Shown here piece by piece: positions 8,920-18,038 of a DNA stretch of 56,105 nt. The DNA lies in NCBI GenBank assembly GCA_025455015.1, contig JALONI010000021.1, positions 1 through 56,105 of the forward strand, given 5' to 3'. This DNA comes from Cyclobacteriaceae bacterium. Lineage in GTDB: Bacteria; Bacteroidota; Bacteroidia; Cytophagales; Cyclobacteriaceae. The notes under the pieces are model-generated. The model worked only from the letters and a program-made list of their open reading frames with translations, ran no database searches and was not told where the DNA came from. Position numbers and translations under genes: made by a program. How positions within the stretch are numbered: the first letter of the stretch is position 1; each line of letters opens with the position of its first letter.

Positions 8920-10452
8920 ATGAGCCCAGTACGTGTACGCTTTGCGCCCAGCCCCACCGGGGCGCTTCACATCGGTGGGGTGCGAACAGCGTTGTATAAC
9001 TTCCTGCTTGCCCGCCAAACGGGCGGCACCATGATTTTGCGCATTGAAGATACCGACCAATCGCGCTATGTACCCGGGGCCGAAGAATACATTCTCGAAT
9101 CGCTGGCATGGGCCGGCATTCACATTGACGAAGGCGTGGGGGTGGGAGGCCCGCACGCGCCCTACCGGCAATCCGAACGCAAACAGTTATACCGGCAATT
9201 TGCCGAAAAGCTGGTGGCCGAAGGTCATGCCTACTACGCGTTTGATACCGAGGCAGAGTTGGAAACGATGCGCAAAAGCCTTCTGGCGGCCGGTGGCTCC
9301 ACCCTGCCATATGGCAGCCAAACCCGGGCGCAGATGGCCAACTCGCTGACACTGCCATCCGCAGAAACCAGCCTTCGTCTGCAACGGGGGGATGAGTACG
9401 TCATCCGCTTGAAGGTGCCGGCTGATGAAACGATCCACCTCCATGATTTGATCCGGGGCGATGTGTACGTCCACTCATCGCAAATAGATGACAAGGTGCT
9501 GATGAAATCCGATGGCATGCCCACCTATCACCTGGCCAACGTGGTGGACGATCACCTCATGCAGATTTCACACGTGATCCGGGGCGAAGAGTGGCTGCCT
9601 TCGGCACCGTTGCACGTCTTGCTGTACCGCTCTCTGGGCTGGGCCGATACCATGCCGCAATTTGCCCACTTGCCGTTGTTGCTCAAACCCGATGGCCACG
9701 GCAAACTCAGCAAGCGCGATGCCGACCAGATGGGCTTTCCCATTTTTCCGTTAAACTGGACCGACCCGAAAACGAATGAGTTGGTCAAAGGCTTTCGCGA
9801 AAGCGGCTATTTGCCCGAAGCGCTGCTCAACTTTTTAGCGTTTTTAGGTTGGAACCCCGGCACCGAGCAAGAGCTGTTCACCTTGCCCGAGCTGATCAAC
9901 GCATTTCAACTGGAGCGCATCGGCAAAGCAGGTGCGCGTTTCGACATCCAGAAAGCCAAATGGTTCAACCAGCAATACCTAAAGCAAAAATCCGTGGCCG
10001 ACCTGGCCCCGTTCTTGACCGCTGAACTAACCGCCCGTGACCGCTCCGTGAGTGAAACGACCGTGGCGCTGGCCATCACCATCCTTAAAGAGCGCATCAC
10101 CTTTCCGCACGAGTTATGGAGCGAAGGGGAATTCCTGTTTGTGGCGCCCACCACGTTTGACGAAAGCGTGGCGGCTAAAAAATGGAATGCCGAAGCCGTG
10201 GCCGTGATCCGTGCCTACAAAGACGCGCTGATCGCTACCGAGCCTTTTACCGCCCCCGCGGTCAAAGATGTGTTGGAAAAAACTACGCAAGCACTCCACA
10301 TCGGTACCGGCAAAATCCTGCAAGCCCTTCGCCTCGCCCTTACCGGCCGGGGCACAGGCCCCGATCTGATGATCGCCATGGAGATCATCGGCCGCGAAGG
10401 CGTGGTAGCGCGGCTGGAGCACGCCTTGAAAACACTAACCGTCAAAAGCTGA
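8920..10452 (+). CDS. gltX: Glutamate--tRNA ligase
   Basis: A 510-residue class I aminoacyl-tRNA synthetase that charges tRNA-Glu. The HIGH-type motif is H17-I-G-G within [13 protein letters not shown], and the KMSKS-type motif is KLSKRD at about 262-267. The glutamyl family block [17 protein letters not shown] follows the first motif, and a helical anticodon-binding region makes up the C-terminal third. Length is normal for the family. The start at 8920 is fixed by the conserved N-terminus; the frame is open upstream into the PepSY gene but unrelated there. Its TGA stop overlaps the ATG of the next gene by one base (TGATG), showing co-transcription. Confidence 0.97.
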   Translation: MSPVRVRFAPSPTGALHIGGVRTALYNFLLARQTGGTMILRIEDTDQSRYVPGAEEYILESLAWAGIHIDEGVGVGGPHAPYRQSERKQLYRQFAEKLVAEGHAYYAFDTEAELETMRKSLLAAGGSTLPYGSQTRAQMANSLTLPSAETSLRLQRGDEYVIRLKVPADETIHLHDLIRGDVYVHSSQIDDKVLMKSDGMPTYHLANVVDDHLMQISHVIRGEEWLPSAPLHVLLYRSLGWADTMPQFAHLPLLLKPDGHGKLSKRDADQMGFPIFPLNWTDPKTNELVKGFRESGYLPEALLNFLAFLGWNPGTEQELFTLPELINAFQLERIGKAGARFDIQKAKWFNQQYLKQKSVADLAPFLTAELTARDRSVSETTVALAITILKERITFPHELWSEGEFLFVAPTTFDESVAAKKWNAEAVAVIRAYKDALIATEPFTAPAVKDVLEKTTQALHIGTGKILQALRLALTGRGTGPDLMIAMEIIGREGVVARLEHALKTLTVKS

Positions 10453-10679
10453 TGGCAAAAAAAGAAAAACCGAGCCCCAAAAAAGGCAAGCCCCGTGTAC
10501 ACAAGGAACTCAGTGGCTTGGAACTGACGGTCGATCAGTTTGGCGAAATCAAATCCAGTATGAACATCGAAAAGATCAACGCATTTTTGGACAAAAATGT
10601 CGATGACAAGAAACTGCTGGAGCGCGAAGAGACACTGCGACTGAAAAAGCAAAAAACTGGCGACAAGCGCAAAAAGTAG
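10452..10679 (+). CDS. Small lysine-rich protein, translationally coupled to gltX
   Basis: A 75-residue, strongly basic protein ([18 protein letters not shown] start, KKQKTGDKRKK end) with a central acidic/amphipathic stretch containing GLELTVDQFGEIKSSMNIEKIN and FLDKNVDDKKLL. Its ATG overlaps the gltX stop by one base. Basic tails suggest nucleic-acid or ribosome contact, but no known domain is recognised. The coupling with gltX is the main context clue. Confidence 0.78.
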   Translation: MAKKEKPSPKKGKPRVHKELSGLELTVDQFGEIKSSMNIEKINAFLDKNVDDKKLLEREETLRLKKQKTGDKRKK

Positions 10680-10710
10680 CACCCAACACGACCTTCTCGC
10701 ACAAAAAAAC

Positions 10711-10718
10711 TACCTTGG
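10711..10718 (+). promoter_or_regulatory. Possible -7 promoter element (TACCTTGG)
   Basis: A near-consensus TAnnTTTG octamer (one mismatch) in the 55-base gap before the GTG start at 10735. It would allow the dehydrogenase gene to be expressed separately from gltX. Confidence 0.35.
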
Positions 10719-10734
10719 GTACCGTAAAAAATCC

Positions 10735-11946
10735 GTGACCCGCATTGCCCTTATACGCGAAGGAAAAGTACCTCCCGACAAACGGGTTGCTTTTACCCCG
10801 CTGCAAACCGAGGAGATTCAACAGCGCTTTCCGCAGGCCACCGTGGTCTGTCAAAAAAGTGACGTTCGCTGTTTTCACGACCACGAATACGAAGCGCTGG
10901 ACATTCGCGTGCAAGATGATCTAACAGACTGCGACATTCTGATGGGCATCAAAGAAGTGCCCATTGCCAACCTGATACCGGGCAAAACCTACCTGTTCTT
11001 CTCGCACACAATCAAAAAACAACCCCACAACCGTGCGCTGTTGCAAGCTGTGTTGCAAAAAAAAATCAGGCTCGTGGATTATGAAGCCCTGAAGGACAAA
11101 CAGGGCAACCGCCTGGTTGCCTTTGGGCGATTTGCCGGCATGGTAGGCGCCTACAACGGCTTGTGGGCCTACGGAAAGCGATACCGGTTGTTTGACCTGC
11201 GCAGGGCCTTCGCATGTTTTGATGTGAACGATTTGAAACTAGAACTGCGCAAGATCAGCCTGCCTGCCATCAAAATCATCCTAACCGGAAGCGGGCGCGT
11301 GGCCAAGGGCGCGATGGAAACACTGGACACCGCAGGCATACGAAAAGTAAGCCCCAGCGACTACCTGACCAAAACGTTTGAAGAACCTGTGTACGTGCAA
11401 TTAGGCAGTGGCGACTACCACGTGCGCAAGGAAGGGGGGCATTTCAATCGCGAAGAATTTCACAAACACCCCGAGCGCTACCGCTCCACCTTTTTGTCGT
11501 TTGCGCACCAAACGGATTTACTGCTGGCCGGTGCCTACTGGAATCCGGCCGCCCCGGTCTTGTTTACACGACAAGACATGTTGAATCCCGCTTTCGCCAT
11601 CAAGGTCATTGCCGACATCACCTGCGACATTGGCGGCTCCATCCCCAGCACTAAAAAAGCAACCACCATCCACGAGCCGCTGTACGATTACCACGCGGCT
11701 TCGGATAGCATTCATCCGATTTTTCAAGGCCAGGGTTATACCACGGTCATGTCCATTGACAACTTGCCATGCGAGTTACCCCGAAGTGCTTCGGAAGAAT
11801 TTGGCCGTGATCTAATCGATCGGGTGCTGGGGCCGTTGCTGGGCAATGATCCGGACGGCCTGATCGCGCGGGCCACGCTGGCAGAAAACGGAGCGCTCAC
11901 CGAGCACTTCCGTTATCTGCAAGACTATGTGGACGAACCAAACTGA
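10735..11946 (+). CDS. Saccharopine dehydrogenase-like (lysine-forming type) NAD-dependent oxidoreductase
   Basis: A 403-residue protein of the alanine dehydrogenase/PNT-fold group most like saccharopine dehydrogenase (NAD+, L-lysine-forming). The N-terminal domain carries IREGKVPPDKRVAFTP, then GIKEVP (Lys73) and FSHTIKKQPHN (His91), which correspond in spacing to the catalytic Lys and His of fungal Lys1. The nucleotide-binding loop is LTGSGRVAKGAME (about 184-196). The C-terminal DITCDIGGSIPST is also typical. It would act in lysine metabolism, but substrate is inferred from family. The start is GTG at 10735. Confidence 0.85.
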   Translation: MTRIALIREGKVPPDKRVAFTPLQTEEIQQRFPQATVVCQKSDVRCFHDHEYEALDIRVQDDLTDCDILMGIKEVPIANLIPGKTYLFFSHTIKKQPHNRALLQAVLQKKIRLVDYEALKDKQGNRLVAFGRFAGMVGAYNGLWAYGKRYRLFDLRRAFACFDVNDLKLELRKISLPAIKIILTGSGRVAKGAMETLDTAGIRKVSPSDYLTKTFEEPVYVQLGSGDYHVRKEGGHFNREEFHKHPERYRSTFLSFAHQTDLLLAGAYWNPAAPVLFTRQDMLNPAFAIKVIADITCDIGGSIPSTKKATTIHEPLYDYHAASDSIHPIFQGQGYTTVMSIDNLPCELPRSASEEFGRDLIDRVLGPLLGNDPDGLIARATLAENGALTEHFRYLQDYVDEPN

Positions 11947-12207
11947 TCACTTGGTAGACGCCCAACTGGCTATTTGCGAGCGGAACCACTCATCGGCCCC
12001 GTCTGTCCACTGGAAGTTGTGGCGTATGTACTCCATCGTGTCTTTCTCAATGTCGGTGTAGCTACCGCCATCTTTTACGGCATCTAGCAGCGTTTGAGCA
12101 TCCGCCTTGGAGATGCGCCCATCGCCACCGCCTTTCACGGCCTTTTCAGCCAAGTCCAGCAGGTTGCCATCCATTTTTTTTCCGTTGATCGTCTTGTAAT
12201 AGCTCAT
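11947..12207 (-). CDS. Small conserved protein with an EF-hand-like GDGRISKAD loop
   Basis: An 86-residue soluble protein. It contains VKGGGDGRISKADAQTLLDAV, resembling an EF-hand-like acidic loop followed by a helix, and ends with a conserved-looking WTDGADEWFRSQI. Proteins of this form are widespread in bacteria with no assigned function. Calcium binding is only a possibility because only one loop is present. It is convergent with the dehydrogenase, starting immediately after that stop. Confidence 0.78.
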   Translation of the reverse strand: MSYYKTINGKKMDGNLLDLAEKAVKGGGDGRISKADAQTLLDAVKDGGSYTDIEKDTMEYIRHNFQWTDGADEWFRSQIASWASTK

Positions 12208-12307
12208 ATCCGGGAGGGTTAAAGTGAGCGATGAAGGTAACTATTTTGGTTCGAAAAACATCGTTACCGATTTGTTACGGTTGGCTTTTTGCCTCTACCT
12301 TTCGCCC

Positions 12308-12610
12308 ATGTTCATTTTTAATGAAACCGTGGGTATCGACAAAGAGGCCGAAGACGAGTGGCTGGCGTGGATGCGAGACACGCACATACCCCTGGTGATG
12401 CAAACGGGTCACTTTCTCGACTTCCAGTTCTTCCGCATCGTTACGCATGACGACCCCCAGAGTGCTTCCTACTGCGTTCAATACCGGGCCGTTTCCATCG
12501 AAGAAATCGTCACCTACCTGGAGCAAAAAGCACCGCTGCTCAACCAGGAGCTGCAAGCGCGATTCAAAGACAAACACGTAGCGTTTCGCACGCTGCTGGA
12601 GGCCCTCTAA
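12308..12610 (+). CDS. DUF4286 family protein
   Basis: A 100-residue protein starting at ATG 12308; the frame is open 84 bases upstream but the DUF4286 consensus begins at MFIFNETVGID. The segments EDEWLAWMRDTHIPLVMQTG and FQFFRIVTHDD are typical of this small ferredoxin-like-fold family found mainly in Bacteroidota. Function unknown. A TACCTTTC octamer at 12296-12303 lies almost on the start codon. The gene's end overlaps the end of the convergent acetyltransferase gene by 4 bases. Confidence 0.85.
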   Translation: MFIFNETVGIDKEAEDEWLAWMRDTHIPLVMQTGHFLDFQFFRIVTHDDPQSASYCVQYRAVSIEEIVTYLEQKAPLLNQELQARFKDKHVAFRTLLEAL

Positions 12611-13083
12611 CGGTTGCCGGAAAGCAGCCTCTCTATTTGGTCCGCCTCCAGGTGGCAGTTGATCCACGCATGATCAAACCGGGTGCCGTATCGTTCATAA
12701 AATTTGATGGATGGCGCATTCCAGTCGAGCACTTGCCACATCATGCCCGTGCAGCCATCGCGCAAGGCCTGCTCCAGGGTGCGGTCAAACAACGCTTTGC
12801 CCACACCCCGACCGCGGTAAGCCTCGGTCACAATGATGTCTTCCAGGTATAGTCGTTTGCCCTTCCATGTTGAATAGCGAAAATAATACAGCGACAGCCC
12901 CACGAGCAGGCCCTCCGCCTCGGCCACAAAAAATGCATAGATCGGCTGCGGCCCAAATCCGTCCGCGCGCATCTGTTCCACCGTGTTAGTTACCTCCGGC
13001 AGGGCCCGTTCATACGCGGCCAGTTCTTTGATCAACTCCAAGGCCCGTGGCAAATCGGCTTCCGTTCCCTCGCGAATCAGCAT
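12607..13083 (-). CDS. GNAT family N-acetyltransferase (diamine acetyltransferase-like)
   Basis: A 158-residue GNAT fold protein that transfers acetyl from acetyl-CoA. The acetyl-CoA pyrophosphate loop is RGRGVGKAL; it is preceded by LYLEDIIVTEAYRG and followed by VLDWNAPSIKFYERYGTR, which is the pattern of spermidine/diamine acetyltransferase-like proteins. The actual acceptor is unknown. Its 3' end overlaps DUF4286 tail to tail. Confidence 0.9.
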   Translation of the reverse strand: MLIREGTEADLPRALELIKELAAYERALPEVTNTVEQMRADGFGPQPIYAFFVAEAEGLLVGLSLYYFRYSTWKGKRLYLEDIIVTEAYRGRGVGKALFDRTLEQALRDGCTGMMWQVLDWNAPSIKFYERYGTRFDHAWINCHLEADQIERLLSGNR

Positions 13084-13102
13084 GGCAAAAACGGCTAAAA
13101 AC

Positions 13103-13128
13103 GCAAAAGCCCCGGTAGGGGCTTTTGC
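13103..13128 (-). terminator. Intrinsic terminator of the type IX secretion operon
   Basis: A perfect 11-bp stem (GCAAAAGCCCC on the plus strand) with a 4-base loop. Reading the minus strand, the stem is followed by a T-run (GTTTTTAG). It lies 23 bases beyond the gldN stop and in front of the acetyltransferase gene. Confidence 0.85.
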
Positions 13129-13150
13129 TCGTTGGTACAGAGGACTATCA

Positions 13151-14131
13151 TTAATATTCCCACAGGTTGTGCTCTTTCTCCATCAACTTCATCTCCTCCT
13201 CCCAACGGGCAAAGGCAATGATGTCGTACGGCTGGCCATTGGCCTCGTACATCTGTTGAATGGTCATGTTTTCAGGATTTTCCACTTTGAGAATGATCCC
13301 GTGGAACGAGCGCAACTTGAAGGCCTCCAGGAATGTCTTGCTTTCCGAGGGGTTGTATTGGTTTTGCCACGTTACACGTCTGCGGTCGGCCATGTTTTTG
13401 CTGCGCGCCAGTCGTTCTATTTCACGCACCAACTGCTTGTAGGAAATGATGAAGCGGCTTGTCAGGCGGCCCGAAGCAGGATCTTCCAGCGCTATGCCGA
13501 TGGCCAACACATCGTAGTACAACCGCGACCTGCGCTTGTCGAAAATCACATCTTCGATCAGCTCAAAACCTGCCACGTTGCTCTCCTTGAGCGTGTTGTT
13601 CAGATCGCCTTGGTCAGCCCACGTAAAATCATCCGACTTCGGGTCTTTGGGGGCAGGGCCAGCCGGCTGTCCTTTGCGCGGAGCGGCCGGAGGGCGAACC
13701 TCCTGCCGGGCCTGATATACTTTGCCCTGATAGATCACGTAGTCACCCGCGTAGTAGCTTTCGTTCGGGCTCCAGTCGCCACGGGTTTGCGAACGCACAA
13801 AGTTTGAACCCAACACCGTGGCCACGGTATCGGCAATTTCTTCCTCGAAATCACCGGGGTCACCAATGTTGGTACCATACGTTTTCAGCTTGCCTTCGGC
13901 CACCAAATCAAGGATGAGCCTTGCCAAGGAGCCTTTCCGCGAATTCAAGCCGGTGTTCTGCTTCTCGTTCAGATCGATCATGCGGTTGACCCGGTACTTG
14001 AAAAACTGCTCATAGTAGGCAATGCGCTCCATCCCATTTTTGTTAAAAATGGTGTCGGTGCCCGTGCCCTGCGCCAACGCAGATGAGCCTGTTACTACCA
14101 ACCCTAGACAAATACCAAAAACGTATTTCAT
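13151..14131 (-). CDS. gldN: Type IX secretion/gliding protein GldN with a CBM-like insertion
   Basis: A 326-residue exported protein (signal peptide 1-21). GldN/PorN joins the lipoprotein GldK/PorK in the periplasmic ring of the type IX secretion system. The family core is seen in FFKYRVNRMIDLNEKQN and RSFHGIILKVENPENMT. Residues about 118-173 are unusual: GDWSPNESYYAGDYVIYQG, VYQARQE, a Pro/Lys-rich linker and FTWADQ follow the W-Y-GD-V-Y-G-Y-A-W pattern of CBM5/12 chitin-binding modules. It is last in the operon, 8 bases after gldM, and is followed by a terminator. Confidence 0.93.
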   Translation of the reverse strand: MKYVFGICLGLVVTGSSALAQGTGTDTIFNKNGMERIAYYEQFFKYRVNRMIDLNEKQNTGLNSRKGSLARLILDLVAEGKLKTYGTNIGDPGDFEEEIADTVATVLGSNFVRSQTRGDWSPNESYYAGDYVIYQGKVYQARQEVRPPAAPRKGQPAGPAPKDPKSDDFTWADQGDLNNTLKESNVAGFELIEDVIFDKRRSRLYYDVLAIGIALEDPASGRLTSRFIISYKQLVREIERLARSKNMADRRRVTWQNQYNPSESKTFLEAFKLRSFHGIILKVENPENMTIQQMYEANGQPYDIIAFARWEEEMKLMEKEHNLWEY

Positions 14132-14139
14132 TTCGCTGT

Positions 14140-15720
14140 TTAGTTAATTCTGCATTGCACGTTCATCTTCGATCCGTTCACCTGTGCGTTACCACCGGAG
14201 TATTTCGGACGCTGAACCTGAACTTGTGATATCTGGATGTTGTCACCCCTGCGCAAATTGTACTGTGCCAACTGGATGGTTCCCGAGTTTACCCGAATGG
14301 GCGAGCCCCCGTTGATCTGGAGCGTAAGCCCCGTCACAAAGTACTTGTTGTCTTTCGGGTTGTTCTTGACAAAAATAGGATCCAAAATCTCGGGCTCGAT
14401 GCGGACGGTACCCGTTCCTGCGGGGATGCCCTTGGCCAAATCCACTGCCTGAGGGCCCACCATAATCTTCGCGATCGGAAGCGGCACATCTTGCGTTTCA
14501 AACTTCTGTGTTCCGATAGATTGACCGTTTAAGGTCACGCTTACGTTGCACTGCCCGCGCGAAGGAATGATGGCGAACTTGCCAGGGCCGAGTTTCTGAA
14601 CCGACCCTTGATCGCCCGGTACGCCCAAATTCAAGCCCGATAAATCCGTCAACCCTTGAATGCTCACGTTCGTCTCATTCCCGCAATCTTTATACAACGT
14701 AGCGGCTGCGGCCGAACCAAAGGTGGCCACGGGGCGCAACACGCGGAATTTGATATCCTTTTCAACCGTCTTGCCTTGGTAGTTGATCTTGGTTTTGTAA
14801 GACTGTTCCGAAACACCCTGTGCGTTAAAGTTTCCGCCACCGGCCGTAAACGTAATTTTGCCCGACATTACCTTGATGCCGTCAAAGTTTACTTCTTCCA
14901 TCGGCAGGGCCTTTCCGTCTTTGAACATTTCAGGCTTCACGCCCGAAGCAGAACCGGCCAAAAACAAATTGCCTTCGTATTTTTGACCTGCCACCAGGGT
15001 GTTCGACTCGGCCTGCACCAAGGGAATCAATTGATCCACTTCCACAATCTCGCCACGGGCAATCTGATTCAGTGAATCCAGAATTTTCTTCTCTTCTTCC
15101 AATACTTCCGTTTGGAACTGCGTAAGCGTGGCCAACGCAGGCATCATGGGTGTGCCGTGAAACGTAAAGGCAATAAAGCCTTTCGACTTGTGTTCGTCAA
15201 TGATTTTGGGGGCGTCTTTGAATTCTTCATAGTCGGTTACCGTCTTATCCATTTTGGGTGCTTTGATGCCCAATGCGGCTAAGCCGTCCGTGTATTCCTT
15301 CAACAGCCTTACCAACTCTTCTTGATTTTTCTTGCCGGAAGGACCATCGCCAAAAAATTCTTCGGGCGTGTTGGTGTCCAGCACCATCTCTTCCTTTTCC
15401 ATGATTTTGCCTTCCTTGGTCATCAGAGCCGTTTTGGTCTTTTCCAAGCCCTCCACCGTTGTCTTTGACAAGTCACGCACCTTCATGGCAATTTCCTGTG
15501 CCTTTTTCACTTCCGGTGCCGCGCTGGGCGATCCTTTGATGCGATCCAACAGGTTTTGGTTAAACTCCGAATCGCTGGTCACTAACCTCTTTAGTGATGA
15601 GTCAACGATCACGAATTTCTCCAAAACAGCATTGCTAATATTCAAGGCGAGGAGTGCGGTGAGTACCAAGTACATCATCCCGATCATTCGCTGCCTGGGT
15701 GTTTCCTTACCACCTGCCAT
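14140..15720 (-). CDS. gldM: Type IX secretion/gliding motor protein GldM
   Basis: A 526-residue protein. GldM spans the inner membrane once and forms, with GldL, the proton-driven motor of type IX secretion and gliding. The N-terminus MAGGKETPRQRMIGMMYLVL with a single helix at about residues 15-33 (ending LNISNAVLEKF) is diagnostic. The long periplasmic part holds repeated beta domains, with the C-terminal PLPIAKIMVGPQAVDLAKGIPA. Length is normal. It sits between gldL and gldN, 8 bases before gldN. Confidence 0.97.
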   Translation of the reverse strand: MAGGKETPRQRMIGMMYLVLTALLALNISNAVLEKFVIVDSSLKRLVTSDSEFNQNLLDRIKGSPSAAPEVKKAQEIAMKVRDLSKTTVEGLEKTKTALMTKEGKIMEKEEMVLDTNTPEEFFGDGPSGKKNQEELVRLLKEYTDGLAALGIKAPKMDKTVTDYEEFKDAPKIIDEHKSKGFIAFTFHGTPMMPALATLTQFQTEVLEEEKKILDSLNQIARGEIVEVDQLIPLVQAESNTLVAGQKYEGNLFLAGSASGVKPEMFKDGKALPMEEVNFDGIKVMSGKITFTAGGGNFNAQGVSEQSYKTKINYQGKTVEKDIKFRVLRPVATFGSAAAATLYKDCGNETNVSIQGLTDLSGLNLGVPGDQGSVQKLGPGKFAIIPSRGQCNVSVTLNGQSIGTQKFETQDVPLPIAKIMVGPQAVDLAKGIPAGTGTVRIEPEILDPIFVKNNPKDNKYFVTGLTLQINGGSPIRVNSGTIQLAQYNLRRGDNIQISQVQVQRPKYSGGNAQVNGSKMNVQCRIN

Positions 15721-15774
15721 GTTCTGTTTCTTTTATGATTTAGGTAATCAGTTATTTTCCTACCGTGCTTTGGC

Positions 15775-16602
15775 CTATTTGCCAGAGCCCTTCATGGCGG
15801 TCAGCATGCTGCCGTACACATTGTTCAACGCAGTGAGGTTATCGGTCAGTTTGCTCAATTCGCTGGTGAATTTGCCTGTGTTTTCACCCACTTTGGTAAG
15901 GCCTGTCATGGCTCCTGTCAAGCTTTCGTAGAACTTGTTCATGTTCTTCACGTGCGAATCGGCATCCTTCAATTCCATTTCATAGATGGTGTTGAGGGCG
16001 GTGAGGTTCTTGGTTACCTTCTGCACCGCGGCATGGTACTCGCTGGAGTCTTTGGAGGCATCGGCCATCGCAGATACAGCTTTCATGGCAGTGCCATACG
16101 AGGCGTTCATGTCTTTCAACGAGGCAGACGCTTTCTGTACGTTGTCGGCATATTCCTTGGTGGCCACGGCTGCGTTGGCCAAATTGTTCATTTGGGAGGC
16201 CGAAGTGGCCAGGTTGGTCAACCCTTTGCCCAGGTTGTCAAGCAGGTTTTGGTCTACCTTGGCGGTTTTCAACATCTCATCAATTTTCAAGAGCGGAGAC
16301 TCGCCCGCGGCCGGCTTGTTGCTGATGCGCGTAGCTGTGCGGGTGCTCATGTCTACTTCTTCTTCGGCCAGTTCAGGATATACTTTTGACCAGTCTACTT
16401 CATGTGCTTTCGGTTCAAAGGCACTGAACGCAAAAATCAATGCTTCGGTACCCAACCCGATGATAAGCATGAAGTTGGCACCTTGCCAGTGCTGAATTTT
16501 GAACAACGCCCCCACGATAACGACTGCCGCACCGATACCGTAAATCTTGGGCATTATGTCACTGTAGAATAACGCTTTGAATCCGCCTTTTTTCTTTGCC
16601 AT
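15775..16602 (-). CDS. gldL: Type IX secretion/gliding motor protein GldL
   Basis: A 275-residue inner-membrane protein. The two N-terminal helices contain IMPKIYGIGAAVVIVGALFK and FMLIIGLGTEALIFAFSAFEP; the last includes the conserved membrane Glu thought to carry protons in the GldLM motor. A long cytoplasmic coiled-coil region follows (residues about 100-270, rich in Ala, Lys, Asn and Leu). Fifty-four bases separate it from gldM. Confidence 0.97.
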   Translation of the reverse strand: MAKKKGGFKALFYSDIMPKIYGIGAAVVIVGALFKIQHWQGANFMLIIGLGTEALIFAFSAFEPKAHEVDWSKVYPELAEEEVDMSTRTATRISNKPAAGESPLLKIDEMLKTAKVDQNLLDNLGKGLTNLATSASQMNNLANAAVATKEYADNVQKASASLKDMNASYGTAMKAVSAMADASKDSSEYHAAVQKVTKNLTALNTIYEMELKDADSHVKNMNKFYESLTGAMTGLTKVGENTGKFTSELSKLTDNLTALNNVYGSMLTAMKGSGK

Positions 16603-16670
16603 GATAGTTTAAGTTAGAGGTTAGTGTTAGTTAGTATGTGTGAGATTACTGGTTTCGTTGTGACGACTGA

Positions 16671-17900
16671 CTAGGGATTGAACTCGGTTCCGGACGAGCG
16701 GCTCAGGTTGGTCATGGCGCAGCGGAATCCGATGTAGGCGCGGGTGGAATCGCGGTACTCATACGTGCGTGTGCCTGTTTCCAGGAAAAAAGCCACATCT
16801 TTCCACGATCCACCACGAATAACTTTTTTCGCGTTGTAGTTCAGGTTGGATGCCAGGTTGCCTTGCGCATCGTACTTGAGGCGTCTGCGCTGTTCTCCCG
16901 TTTTGTCTGTGTAAATCTCCGACTGATAGGCATTCGGGTCGATGAACTGGGGGTTCAAATCCCACACGGTGGGCACGGATATTTTGCTGAAGTCATCCAG
17001 GCACCATTCGGATACGTTGCCGGCCATGTTCCACAGCATGTAGTCATTGGGGAAGTAAAAGTCAACCGGGGCCGTGTAGGCATACCCATCGTCATAGAAG
17101 TTGCCGCGACCGGGTTTAAAGTTGGCCAGCATACAGCCTTTGGAGTTGCGCAGGTACGGGCCACCCCAGGGGTACTTGGCCATGTCACGCCCTCCACGGG
17201 CAGCGTATTCCCATTCGGCCTCGGAGGGCAAACGGAACTGCGGCATGGGCGGGCTCTGGCCTCCATCTTCGCTGGCCCGGAAGTCGTTCAAAAAGGCTGT
17301 GCGCCAGCGTCCAAAGAACGTGGCTGCTTCCCAGCTAACGCCCACTACGGGGTAATCGCGGAACGCCACGTTGTCCCAATATTCGTGCAGCAGTGGATCG
17401 CCCATGTGGTGCGAAAAGTCTTTCGTCCAGACAGTAGTGTCGGGCAAGTATTTACCTACGTTGGCCGTAAATTCCGTGACGATGGCAGCCAGCACCGGAT
17501 TGGTGGGTTGGGCAGGACCCTGGTATTCCGCTTCGAATGAGGTTTTGTCGCCCATGCAGTACGTCACAAACTGGCGGTATTCGTCATTGGAGATTTCGGT
17601 TTCGTCCATGAAGAATGGACCAATGGTTACCTGCTTGTTATAGTTAATTTGCGAGGAGGCCGGGTCTTCATCGGTTTGGCCCATGTGGAAGGTACCAGCC
17701 GGAATGGGGGCCATCCCGTAAGGCACGCTAAACGTGAACTGCCGCTGAGGTTCCAGGTTGGACTGCCCCACCAAGTCGCCATTGGCTTGCCCACTGCCGC
17801 CCCCAAACAAACCTTTTATTTGCTTGCAACCGGTGAGGGTGGTGAACGAAAGGAGAATCAAAGCATAACAAAGACTTCTCAAAAACACTTTTCTATTCAT
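16671..17900 (-). CDS. gldK: Type IX secretion/gliding lipoprotein GldK
   Basis: A 409-residue lipoprotein (lipobox LTGC, Cys25) with a formylglycine-generating-enzyme-like (SUMF1/FGE-sulfatase) fold. Visible marks are MAPIPAGTFHMGQTDED, FFMDETEISNDEYRQF, LPSEAEWEYAARGG, WNMAGNVSEWCLDDF and KKVIRGGSWKDV. GldK/PorK forms the outer-membrane-associated ring with GldN; the FGE fold is structural rather than enzymatic in this family. First gld gene after porP in the minus-strand cluster. Confidence 0.96.
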   Translation of the reverse strand: MNRKVFLRSLCYALILLSFTTLTGCKQIKGLFGGGSGQANGDLVGQSNLEPQRQFTFSVPYGMAPIPAGTFHMGQTDEDPASSQINYNKQVTIGPFFMDETEISNDEYRQFVTYCMGDKTSFEAEYQGPAQPTNPVLAAIVTEFTANVGKYLPDTTVWTKDFSHHMGDPLLHEYWDNVAFRDYPVVGVSWEAATFFGRWRTAFLNDFRASEDGGQSPPMPQFRLPSEAEWEYAARGGRDMAKYPWGGPYLRNSKGCMLANFKPGRGNFYDDGYAYTAPVDFYFPNDYMLWNMAGNVSEWCLDDFSKISVPTVWDLNPQFIDPNAYQSEIYTDKTGEQRRRLKYDAQGNLASNLNYNAKKVIRGGSWKDVAFFLETGTRTYEYRDSTRAYIGFRCAMTNLSRSSGTEFNP

Positions 17901-18038
17901 ACGTGGGGTATTAACGCCTGCTCGTTTGGTTTATTCTCTACTAATCAGACCCGAAAGTTATTCTTTTTCGCGTTTTTGTTGAAAACGATAGGAATCAAAA
18001 GTCTACAAAATCTTAAAAAATCCAAAATTTTTCGGTTT

